DNA from: Paenibacillus glycanilyticus
GTDB taxonomy: Bacteria; Bacillota; Bacilli; Paenibacillales; Paenibacillaceae
Assembly (NCBI RefSeq): GCF_023715145.1
Contig: NZ_JAMBNP010000003.1
Location: forward strand, 496,001 to 560,000
DNA: 64,000 nucleotides
Direction: 5' to 3'
The first letter of the stretch is position 1. The number at the start of each line of letters is the position of its first letter. The notes beneath the pieces were generated by a model. The model ran no database searches. It was not told where the DNA came from and saw only the letters and a list, made by a program, of their open reading frames with translations. Made by a program: the position numbers and the translations under genes. This document shows positions 26,983 to 34,893 of the stretch, piece after piece.

Positions 26983-27216
26983 TGGAAAATGTTTTGCAAT
27001 GACGAGATTGATAGGCCAAGCTATACTAAGTACATACCTAGGGAAGGGTAGCAATACATAAACAACCGAATCGAAAAATTCTCAGAACTTTTTTTGAACT
27101 GAGCGCAACTTTTTGAGCTACTGTGCGTTTAATTACATGACATTGCAAAATGCGGAGCATGTAGTGCCTTGGGACTACTATTATTTCTCGAAGTGGAATG
27201 ATTTCTCAACTTCCTC

Positions 27217-27245
27217 TTTACGCTATGGTTAGCCCATTGTATAAT
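27217..27245 (+). promoter_or_regulatory. Sigma-A promoter of the S-layer gene
   Basis: TTTACG at 27217-27222, 17 nt, TATAAT at 27240-27245. The -10 is perfect and the -35 is 4/6. Confidence 0.65.
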
Positions 27246-27489
27246 GTTAAAGTGGTAGGTCTTCTCTAGTAATATATTTATATGGTTTTTTCGTTAGTTT
27301 ACGAGTTTCTGCGACATGTTCTTACATAGGGTTGAAGCATGGCAGCAGACATCATTTATATTTTATTTTACTAATTTATGCTCTTAACTCGGGGAAGGGG
27401 GTGAATCGGCTATGAGAAAAACGAGCAATTCATTATCTACACAAAACTCTCAACAACCGAAGGTATTTAGAGGAGGAGAAAAAAAGGTT

Positions 27490-30036
27490 ATGAAAAAAAG
27501 TTTACTTTCGCTGGCACTCGCTGGCTCCATGCTTTCCGCTTTGGCAGTTCCTGCATTTGCAGCTACACCATCTGATGTAGTGGGCAAACCTGTACAATCC
27601 GCAGTTGAGCAACTTACTGCACTGGGTATCGTTAATGGCTATGCAGATGGTACTTACAAACCGGATAACACGATCACTCGTGCTGAACTGGCTAAAATCG
27701 TTATCGTTGCTACTGGCAACGAGAGCTCTGCAAACCTGATGGCTAACACAGCTCCTGCGTTCAAAGACGTTAAAAAAGGCGTTTGGTATACTGGTTATAT
27801 CAATGCAGCAGCTGCTAAAGGCTTCATTCAAGGTTACAACGGTAAATTCCGTCCTAACGACACTATCAAGTTTGAGGAAGTTGTAGCGATCCTGGTTCGT
27901 GCTCTTGGATACCAAGACAAATACTTGTCCGGTTCGTGGCCATACAACGTATTGCTGCAAGCTGACGAAGTTGGTCTCTTCGACGGTGTTGACGCAGCTA
28001 ACGGCACAAACGCTACTCGTGGCGTAGTTGCTGAACTGACATCCAACACTTTGGATAAACAACTGGTTTCTTACAATGCTGACGGCGACCTGGGTTACCT
28101 GTTGGTTGATACTGATGGTGACGGCAAAGGCGACGCTGCTAAACTGTTCATCAGCAAACTCGGTGCTTTTGAACCATCTAACGTATTGACTTCGGGCGCG
28201 CTGAACTCCAGTGGTCAAATTAGCCTTGGTGGTAAAAGCGTTGCAACTGCTAAGGACTTCTTCGTTACTGGCGGCAAAAAACTGTCTGAACTGTTGGGTC
28301 ATACAGTTAGCGTTCTGAAAAATAAAAATGGTGAAGTTATTGCAGTAACTGATGTTCAAGATGCTGCAAAAATCGTTAATGCTTCTACTGATGTAGATAC
28401 AATTACGCTTGGCTCTACAACTCCTGCAGTTCCTGTTGATCTTACATTCAAAGTTAACAATGGCGCTACTTCTTACACAGCTACTGCGGGTGTGAAAGTT
28501 TATGTGAACTCTGTTGAGCAATCTTTGCCTTATACATTTACTAATGACCAAGATGTACAACTGCTGCTGAATAGCAAAGGCGATGTTCAAGCTATTCTTG
28601 TAAGCACTTGGAAATCCGACAATGTATTCAAGGAAGTAGTTTCCTACTCCACATACAGCAGAATCATCGGCAAAGACGGCTATTCCGTTAAAGTGGATGC
28701 TAACACAGCAATCACTTTGGACGGCAAAGCGGCTAAACTGTCTGACCTGAAAGAAAACGACATTGTTAACTACGTTGTTAATGGTGACACTGCTCTGCAA
28801 GTAGTTGCGACTCGCAACGTTGTAACTGGCAAACTGCAAGCTGTTGGTAATGACGGTAAAGGTAACGCAACTTACACAGTTAATGGCACAACTTACACTC
28901 AAGCTGGCACTCAAGTTTCAGCTCTGACTGCATCCAACATTGGTACTGAGTATGCATTCAACCTGAACAAAGACGGCAAAGTAGTATTCTATGCTAGTAC
29001 TACAGCTGTTGCATCTTCTAACTTTGCAGTAATCCTTGATGCAGACCATACTACTAAATATTCGATCATCGATAACGGTATGGTATCTGAAAAAGAATAC
29101 TACAAAGTAGTTTACTACTCGCTTAAAGACAACACTAAAGTAACTGCATACACTAAAGATGGTGACTATGCTAAGAATACTTTGGTACCACTGAAGACTG
29201 ACAGCAACGGTCGCTTAACTCTGGTTAGCCAGGCTGATGTTGATGCTAGTCCAACTGATGACATCAAAGTGGTAGATGTTGCAACTGATTTGACTGGTAC
29301 TGCTGTAACTGCTGTTGATTCGTCCAAAGTAACTGCTGGTACAACTTACCGTTTGGACAGCAACACTGTTTACCTGAAATTGGGAGTTAACACTGGTACT
29401 CCAGCTGACTCAACTGTAGCTGCAGGTACTGCTGCTGACGTAACTAAAGGTGCTTCGATTGCTGTTCGCTCTAGCGACACTGGCGTTGCTCAATACGTAA
29501 TCGTTCTGGGTAGCGGCTCTGTAGACCAATTGGCTCAAGCTCAAGGTCTGTTCATCAGCAAATCCATGACTTCTACATCTACTAATGCTGCAGACAATGT
29601 TTACACTATTAAACTGAATGTTAATGGTGAAACTAAATCGTTCAACGTAGATGCTACAACTTATGGTAGAACTTACGCTGATAACGATGTTGTTACATTG
29701 ACTGACGCTCCTGCTACTCAACCAGGCGCGGGCGACGGTAAATACGATGCTGCGGCTATCGTAAATGCTAAAGCTACTGGCGTGACTGTGACTGACATCA
29801 GCGGTAAGAAATTCACAGCTGTTGGAGCTGCTAAACCGTTTGTAGCTACAGCTGCTACTCAAATCTTCATTAAGAAAACAGACGGTACTATTGAAGTTTC
29901 GAACTTCACAGACGTACTTGTTGCTGCTGACAACTATGGCACAGCTCCTGGTAAATACGAAGTTACTGTAGTAGGTAGCGGTACTTCTTACAACGGCAAC
30001 GACGAAGCTGGCGTGATCCTGATCACTGCTCACTAA
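27490..30036 (+). CDS. Probable major S-layer protein, N-terminal SLH domains
   Basis: The protein begins MKKSLLSLALAGSMLSALA and has a signal peptide cut near AFAA (about residue 24). SLH repeats follow: a good one (DGTYKPDNTITRAE), a second (GKFRPNDTIKFEE) and a degenerate third ending near residue 200. The remaining 640 residues are Thr/Val/Ala/Asp-rich with few charged clusters and no Cys, as in S-layer lattices. The codons are those of very highly expressed genes (AAC, GGT, CGT, CTG, GCT), like the flagellin here. AGGAGGAG supports ATG 27490 (848 aa). A second strong site, AAGGGGGTGA, precedes an in-frame ATG at 27412 and would add 26 residues. Confidence 0.9.
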   Translation: MKKSLLSLALAGSMLSALAVPAFAATPSDVVGKPVQSAVEQLTALGIVNGYADGTYKPDNTITRAELAKIVIVATGNESSANLMANTAPAFKDVKKGVWYTGYINAAAAKGFIQGYNGKFRPNDTIKFEEVVAILVRALGYQDKYLSGSWPYNVLLQADEVGLFDGVDAANGTNATRGVVAELTSNTLDKQLVSYNADGDLGYLLVDTDGDGKGDAAKLFISKLGAFEPSNVLTSGALNSSGQISLGGKSVATAKDFFVTGGKKLSELLGHTVSVLKNKNGEVIAVTDVQDAAKIVNASTDVDTITLGSTTPAVPVDLTFKVNNGATSYTATAGVKVYVNSVEQSLPYTFTNDQDVQLLLNSKGDVQAILVSTWKSDNVFKEVVSYSTYSRIIGKDGYSVKVDANTAITLDGKAAKLSDLKENDIVNYVVNGDTALQVVATRNVVTGKLQAVGNDGKGNATYTVNGTTYTQAGTQVSALTASNIGTEYAFNLNKDGKVVFYASTTAVASSNFAVILDADHTTKYSIIDNGMVSEKEYYKVVYYSLKDNTKVTAYTKDGDYAKNTLVPLKTDSNGRLTLVSQADVDASPTDDIKVVDVATDLTGTAVTAVDSSKVTAGTTYRLDSNTVYLKLGVNTGTPADSTVAAGTAADVTKGASIAVRSSDTGVAQYVIVLGSGSVDQLAQAQGLFISKSMTSTSTNAADNVYTIKLNVNGETKSFNVDATTYGRTYADNDVVTLTDAPATQPGAGDGKYDAAAIVNAKATGVTVTDISGKKFTAVGAAKPFVATAATQIFIKKTDGTIEVSNFTDVLVAADNYGTAPGKYEVTVVGSGTSYNGNDEAGVILITAH

Positions 30037-30058
30037 TAGCTTATTCGGAACCAACTTG

Positions 30059-30096
30059 AAAGCTGAGAGCTTGCTCTCAGCTTTCTTTTTATTTTC
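30059..30096 (+). terminator. Intrinsic terminator after the S-layer gene
   Basis: AAAGCTGAGAG at 30059-30069, loop CTTG, CTCTCAGCTTT at 30074-30084, then a T-rich tail. Perfect 11-bp stem. Confidence 0.97.
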
Positions 30097-30255
30097 TGTG
30101 GAATCGTTCATACATAGTTCATATAAACACGTTATAGTTACTTATATAGGCGGATTCTGGGTGAAGAGGGCGAAACATTTTTGAAAGTGCCGAAACTTAT
30201 AGGATTCCATTCTCGTCTATTTAAGTAAATCTAATTATACGGAGTGAATGTGACA

Positions 30256-32352
30256 ATGCGGAAAAGCTTTAAAAGATCGACAATGCTCGTATCTCTCTTC
30301 GTCGCTTTTGTAATGCTACTAAGTGCCATTCCGGTATCTTTCGCGGCTGCGACAACGGCATCATCGGTTAATAAGAAGGTGTACATATCGGGTAACTCTT
30401 ATGTACGGCTGACGGATGCCAGCCTAATCCCAAGTGTTAACGGTGCTACGGCCAGCTTTACTTTTGAATTTTATAATGGAAGCAGTACTCCAATTAATCT
30501 TGTTGATTACTGGGCAAGACTGAAAACAAAAAGCGGTACGAAGTATACACTTACGCTGTTAGATAAAGCAAGCAAGAAAACAGTTAGTCCAAAGTCTAGT
30601 ACAACGCTTACTTTCTACAGTGCAGTAGGCTCGAAAGTAACGATGGATCAACTCATTCTTAACTTTGTGAAATTTGATTTCTCTGTTTCTGGCTATGAGA
30701 AAACAATTGGACAATTCACATTCCCTGTTGGTTATTCAAATGATGTAAAGGCTGGCGGCTATCGTGCTGTGAAAATAGGCGGTTCCAGCGTGAACATGCG
30801 TGTCAATAAGACAACAGTGGGTAAGACTGTGGATAATTATACAGTTAACTTGACTTATGTTGCTCGGAATACAAGTCAGTTTGGAGTTAATCTCCCAGAG
30901 TATAATTACTATATCAAGACAGCAGTAGGCTTATATAAACTATCCTTGAAAGACACAACAGATCAAAATTTGCTTCTGGCACCATCAGTACTTAATACGA
31001 TTGAATTGACGGGTACTATTCCCAATACTGTCTCAACATCGAACTGGAAATTCATTGTAACCCAAAAGGTAACTGCTGCAGAAAATACGCAAATAGAACT
31101 ACCGGTAGTTTCATTCGTAACACCAGTATCTGTTGGCAATACAAGTACAGGTACTGCAAAACAAAGCTTTACGGATGCCAATGGTACTTATAATGTAGAG
31201 CTTCAATCCGTGCAACTCATGCCTTGGAATAATGAAGATAACGTAGTAGCTAAGCTAGCTGTGAAGAACAGTAGCTCGACATATCTGCCATTACCTGAAC
31301 TTATTGGAACAATGGTTCTTGATGACTCTATAACATTGACTAGCCAGACGGTTAAAAATGCTGGTGATATCAGTATCGCACCAGGTGCTACAACGACAAT
31401 AACTTTTATCGGTAAGCTACAAACCAGTTATAACTGGAAAAAGTTTAAGCTACAACTGAATGAAAAATCCGATAAAGATACGGTAGAAGTAGCAGAAGTA
31501 ACAAAATCTGATGTTACCCCTATTTACTCGGTATCAGCGGGTAATGTATACACACAAAAATCAATTGGTTCGGAAATGGGCGTTAAAATAATGGATGTTC
31601 GTACGTACAGTGGTGATACAAATGATCTGTATGCTGTTTATCTCGATGTTACGAACAACCAGTCTAGAAGTAAAACAATGCCACAATGGACAGGATACTT
31701 TAAATCAGCAAACGGTAACTATTACGATGCTACTTTTGTAAAAACGGCTACGACAATCACCCCAGGCAATAAAGAGCAGGTCATCGTTTATACACAGCTT
31801 CCTTCTAATGTAAGTCGTGAAGGTCTGCAATTATTAATGGGTGAGGCAATTGATGCTAATGGTTTGTTGAAAGGAACTACAGGTTCTCCAACGGGTTATA
31901 TCAGAGGTGTATTGTTTGGTCTGCCAGCTGAGAATACATCTATGAAAAGTAAAGGAATAAAAGTTGGACCTTACACGGTAGATCTCAATCAATTTAGTAT
32001 TTTTGTTCAAAATGAATTAAATGTCGTTATCAATATGGCTAGTACAGTTAAACGCGATTACAATTATGAAGGATTTACACAACCGAAGCTGCAATTTGAG
32101 TTGGAATACGAACCTACAGGTGATGTGCTGTGGACGCAAAATGTGAGTCTTGAGAGCAAAGCGGATAACAGCTTGCAATGGAAAGTCGGCAATAACATGA
32201 ATGAGATTACTCAAAAGCAAACAGAGAATAAATATTGGAGCAGTTATACATTAAACGTCTATGAAGTGTTTAATGGGAACAAGAAGAAGCTATTCTCCAA
32301 AGATGTGAAATTTGCTCCTTCATATAACTGGTTAGATGAAACAAACAACTGA
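30256..32352 (+). CDS. Secreted protein of repeated beta-sandwich-like modules, AT-rich, unknown function
   Basis: GGAGTGA eight bases upstream supports ATG 30256 (698 aa) over GTG 30244. A signal peptide is clear (STMLVSLFVAFVMLLSAIP, cleavage near SFAAA). The mature part splits into about five modules of 110-130 residues. Each has alternating strands, a PLxE/PxW-like middle, GxxYxLxL, and a late PGxxTTI/V strand. I could not match it to a named family with certainty; DUF4352 or CARDB-like folds are possible. There is no SLH, sortase motif or catalytic motif. Base composition is visibly more AT-rich than its neighbours, with many ATA, ACA, AGA and TTA codons, which hints at separate ancestry. 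Confidence 0.8.
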   Translation: MRKSFKRSTMLVSLFVAFVMLLSAIPVSFAAATTASSVNKKVYISGNSYVRLTDASLIPSVNGATASFTFEFYNGSSTPINLVDYWARLKTKSGTKYTLTLLDKASKKTVSPKSSTTLTFYSAVGSKVTMDQLILNFVKFDFSVSGYEKTIGQFTFPVGYSNDVKAGGYRAVKIGGSSVNMRVNKTTVGKTVDNYTVNLTYVARNTSQFGVNLPEYNYYIKTAVGLYKLSLKDTTDQNLLLAPSVLNTIELTGTIPNTVSTSNWKFIVTQKVTAAENTQIELPVVSFVTPVSVGNTSTGTAKQSFTDANGTYNVELQSVQLMPWNNEDNVVAKLAVKNSSSTYLPLPELIGTMVLDDSITLTSQTVKNAGDISIAPGATTTITFIGKLQTSYNWKKFKLQLNEKSDKDTVEVAEVTKSDVTPIYSVSAGNVYTQKSIGSEMGVKIMDVRTYSGDTNDLYAVYLDVTNNQSRSKTMPQWTGYFKSANGNYYDATFVKTATTITPGNKEQVIVYTQLPSNVSREGLQLLMGEAIDANGLLKGTTGSPTGYIRGVLFGLPAENTSMKSKGIKVGPYTVDLNQFSIFVQNELNVVINMASTVKRDYNYEGFTQPKLQFELEYEPTGDVLWTQNVSLESKADNSLQWKVGNNMNEITQKQTENKYWSSYTLNVYEVFNGNKKKLFSKDVKFAPSYNWLDETNN

Positions 32353-32403
32353 TCTAGTTTATGAGGGAATTTTAAAGCAAGAAATAACTGGTTAATCCCA
32401 TTC

Positions 32404-32436
32404 AAATCTAGTATCTTATTAAGAGATACTAGATTT
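32404..32436. repeat. Perfect 13-bp inverted repeat
   Basis: AAATCTAGTATCT at 32404-32416 and AGATACTAGATTT at 32424-32436, with a 7-nt loop. No T-run follows on either strand. It sits 35 nt before the next start, so an operator or a T-less terminator for the preceding gene are both possible. Confidence 0.8.
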
Positions 32437-32471
32437 GGTTGCGTAATAGCGTAAGAAAGGAGCTTGTCGAA

Positions 32472-32966
32472 GTGAAGAAGTATGCACTACGGATTGTATT
32501 GACAGTTGTTCTTGTAGGAGCAGGCATTATTGCCGGGGTGAACTGGCCGACAACCCTTGAAGCGGAATCAAATGCGGCTGTACCAGGTTCTGCCGATGAT
32601 CCGGTTGTAACCAAAAGCTATGTAGATGAACAAATTGCAAAAGCAGGCGGATCTGGCGGTGGAACAACGCAGCCTGAAACGGGCGGCGGCAGCGCAAAGC
32701 TGGAGGTTGTATCCGTTCCTAATGGAAAAACCCTCATTGCAAATGAAGGCACAGAGGTCGTTGTACGCGCGGGCAAAGCGATCGTATATACGACAGATTC
32801 TAACGGTATTGCGGACTTGACCGATGGCAAAGATTTAACTAACGGTAAATCCATTCCGGCCAACCATCATATCTTGTTCCCTCGCGCTGGACGCGGCGTG
32901 ACAACGGACCCTTCTTATACCAAATCGTTAACACTGCTTGTTCGCGGCAGCTACGTTATTCAATAA
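32472..32966 (+). CDS. Small exported or membrane-anchored protein, unknown function
   Basis: The start is GTG 32472 behind AAAGGAGC; the upstream frame from 32439 crosses that site. The 164-residue product has an N-terminal hydrophobic segment (about 6-24), the motif DDPVVTKSYVDEQIAKA (about 42-58), a Gly/Thr/Gln-rich linker, and a C-terminal domain with EGTEVVVRAGKAIVYT and ANHHILFPRAGRG. The C-terminal domain looks conserved and beta-rich, and I have the impression of seeing it in other Bacillota exported proteins without a known function. It may be co-transcribed with the gene before it. Confidence 0.75.
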   Translation: MKKYALRIVLTVVLVGAGIIAGVNWPTTLEAESNAAVPGSADDPVVTKSYVDEQIAKAGGSGGGTTQPETGGGSAKLEVVSVPNGKTLIANEGTEVVVRAGKAIVYTTDSNGIADLTDGKDLTNGKSIPANHHILFPRAGRGVTTDPSYTKSLTLLVRGSYVIQ

Positions 32967-33080
32967 GCTTGGATGTTATAGAACATTTTACCCGAACAGG
33001 CAATAGGTTATACGCTTCAAACTTGCCGGAAGGACACACAATAAAGCCACGTTCCTAATTCAAATGGAGGTGTTCTTATT

Positions 33081-33350
33081 ATGAGTCGTTCCAACAAAGT
33101 TGTCGTTCCAGATTGCAAAGCTGCCCTGAACCAAATGAAGTATGAGATTGCTGCCGAGCTTGGCTTATTTGCTTCTCATGGCGTCAACACGGGCGCTGAC
33201 ACGGAGTTTGCAGGCGAGCTTGGAGGAGTAAGCGGCGGCACTCATATTCAATGGAGAGAAGTGACGAGCCGTGACGTTGGTTCCATTGGCGGCAGTATTA
33301 CGCAACGTCTTGTTGCCCAAGCGGAAAAAGTATTAAACGGTTATTCTTAA
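33081..33350 (+). CDS. Alpha/beta-type small acid-soluble spore protein (SASP)
   Basis: SASPs coat and protect DNA in the spore and are degraded by the GPR protease at germination. The 89-residue protein has the conserved MKYEIAAELG near residue 20, the GPR-cleavage-like TEFAGELGG, and the C-terminal GSIGGSITQRLVAQAEK block. AATGGAGGTG precedes ATG 33081. A forespore sigma-G promoter would be expected, but I found no convincing one. It stands between surface-protein genes and metK, unrelated to either. Confidence 0.9.
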   Translation: MSRSNKVVVPDCKAALNQMKYEIAAELGLFASHGVNTGADTEFAGELGGVSGGTHIQWREVTSRDVGSIGGSITQRLVAQAEKVLNGYS

Positions 33351-33373
33351 ATCTTAACAAAAACTGGTATCCG

Positions 33374-33402
33374 TTGACACCAAGCGACATTTTCGGTATT
33401 AT
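33374..33402 (+). promoter_or_regulatory. Strong sigma-A promoter upstream of metK
   Basis: TTGACA at 33374-33379 (6/6), 17 nt, TATTAT at 33397-33402 (5/6). It begins only 24 nt after the SASP stop. Confidence 0.85.
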
Positions 33403-33425
33403 ACTGTTTTAGAGAGTTGTCTAAC

Positions 33426-33458
33426 AACCTTTTCCTACGGGAAAAGGTTCATTTTTTG
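33426..33458 (+). terminator. Terminator hairpin inside the metK leader (possible attenuator)
   Basis: A perfect 10-bp stem, AACCTTTTCC at 33426-33435 with GGAAAAGGTT at 33440-33449, loop TACG, then CATTTTTT. It lies about 17 nt after the predicted transcript start and 50 nt before metK. Confidence 0.85.
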
Positions 33459-33507
33459 TGTAGAATGTCTGCACTTATTTCATACTAGCTGTAGGAGGTT
33501 GATACGG

Positions 33508-34716
33508 ATGTCTGTAAAAGGTCGTCATTTGTTTACATCAGAATCAGTTACAGAAGGCCACCCGGATAAGATTTGTGACCAAATCTCGGATGCTGTTCTT
33601 GACGCGTTTCTGGAAGCGGACCCTTACGCTCGCGTAGCTTGCGAAGTTTCGGTTGCAACTGGTCTTGTACTTGTTATTGGAGAAATCAGCTCCCGTGCTG
33701 ATTATGTCGATATTTCCGCTATTGCTCGCCGTACAATTAAAGAAATTGGTTATACGCGCGCAAAATACGGTTTTGACTCCAGCACTTGTGCGGTGCTCAC
33801 ATCGCTTAATGAACAATCCGCGGATATCGCTCAAGGGGTTAACGCTGCGCTTGAGAGCCGCGATGGTAAGGACGTTCAAAAGGAAAACGAAGATATCGGT
33901 GCCGGTGACCAAGGCCTGATGTTTGGTTTTGCAACGAACGAAACGCCTGAGCTGATGCCTTTGCCAATCGCATTGTCGCATCGCATTGCTCGCCGCCTGT
34001 CTGAAGTTCGTAAGAACGATACGCTGGGCTACCTGCGTCCGGACGGCAAAACGCAAGTTACGATCGAGTACGTGGACGGTAAACCTGTTCGCGTAGACAC
34101 AATCGTGGTATCGACTCAACACGCTGAAGAAATCTCGCTGGAGCAAATCCAAAAGGATATCCTTGAGCATGTTATTAAACCGGTTGTTCCTGTTGAATGG
34201 CTGGATGAGCAAACGAAATACTTTATTAACCCTACAGGCCGTTTCGTAATCGGCGGTCCTCAAGGCGATGCTGGTCTGACAGGCCGCAAAATCATCGTTG
34301 ATACTTACGGCGGTTACGCTCGTCATGGTGGCGGCGCGTTCTCCGGTAAGGATCCAACGAAGGTTGACCGTTCCGCAGCTTATGCAGCTCGCTATGTAGC
34401 TAAGAACATCGTTGCCGCAGGTCTGGCTGACAAATGCGAAATCCAATTGGCTTACGCGATTGGCGTAGCACAACCGGTATCCATCAACGTTGACACTTAC
34501 GGCACTGGCAAAGTAGCAGAGGATGTTCTGGTTGAAGTTATCAAGAACAACTTCGATCTTCGTCCAGCCGGCATCATCAAGATGCTCGACCTTCGCCGTC
34601 CAATCTACGCTCAAACCGCTGCTTACGGTCACTTCGGCCGTACAGACGTGGATCTCCCTTGGGAGAGCGTGGACAAAGCCGAGAAGCTTAAAGCTGACGC
34701 GCTTGCTGCAAAGTAA
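33508..34716 (+). CDS. metK: S-adenosylmethionine synthetase MetK
   Basis: MetK makes SAM from ATP and methionine in the cytosol. TAGGAGGTTGAT fixes ATG 33508, giving 402 residues. The family motifs GHPDK (about residues 17-21), [10 protein letters not shown] (about 130) and [16 protein letters not shown] (about 270) are all there. It is flanked by surface-protein genes, and the upstream space is too short for an S-box riboswitch. Confidence 0.98.
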   Translation: MSVKGRHLFTSESVTEGHPDKICDQISDAVLDAFLEADPYARVACEVSVATGLVLVIGEISSRADYVDISAIARRTIKEIGYTRAKYGFDSSTCAVLTSLNEQSADIAQGVNAALESRDGKDVQKENEDIGAGDQGLMFGFATNETPELMPLPIALSHRIARRLSEVRKNDTLGYLRPDGKTQVTIEYVDGKPVRVDTIVVSTQHAEEISLEQIQKDILEHVIKPVVPVEWLDEQTKYFINPTGRFVIGGPQGDAGLTGRKIIVDTYGGYARHGGGAFSGKDPTKVDRSAAYAARYVAKNIVAAGLADKCEIQLAYAIGVAQPVSINVDTYGTGKVAEDVLVEVIKNNFDLRPAGIIKMLDLRRPIYAQTAAYGHFGRTDVDLPWESVDKAEKLKADALAAK

Positions 34717-34736
34717 GCTCGCCTACGCTTGAAATT

Positions 34737-34768
34737 AAGCCCTGAATCTTCGGATTCGGGGCTTTTTT
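34737..34768 (+). terminator. Intrinsic terminator after metK
   Basis: AAGCCCTGAATC at 34737-34748, TTCG tetraloop, GATTCGGGGCTT, then TTTT. A 12-bp stem with one G-U pair. Confidence 0.97.
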
Positions 34769-34893
34769 GCTGTCATTTTTGACTGGAAAGTGCAACCTTT
34801 TTATTTCTCGCCTCGACTAATACCGTGTCAGCCTAAATTTTTCTAACAGATTTGCCGACAAATAGGGTACAAGTGTATTTAGCTGGGGAGTGA

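Larger units (their letters stand above)
26894..27489 (+). other. Long leader region of the S-layer gene
   Basis: About 600 bases without an independent gene. In order they hold a terminator (26899), a 15-bp tandem repeat (26955), an AT-rich stretch, a sigma-A promoter (27217-27245), and a leader of about 240 nt. The leader has two strong ribosome-binding sites with in-frame starts at 27412 and 27490. Long untranslated leaders are typical of strongly expressed S-layer genes. Further promoters may exist between 26990 and 27200, but the boxes I see are weak. Confidence 0.7.

Noticed and set aside
27412..27489. Independent leader-peptide gene before the S-layer gene
   Set aside because: It has no stop codon of its own and runs in frame into the S-layer protein, so it is an alternative start rather than a separate peptide.
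27502..28914. 470-codon antisense frame over the S-layer gene
   Set aside because: Mirrors the skewed codon use of a highly expressed gene; Cys/Ser/Asn-rich product without motifs.
33403..33507. S-box (SAM) riboswitch before metK
   Set aside because: The space is too short and none of the S-box helices or conserved loops is seen; only a terminator hairpin is there.
33544..34632. 362-codon antisense frame over metK
   Set aside because: Same shadow effect; metK on the other strand is certain.
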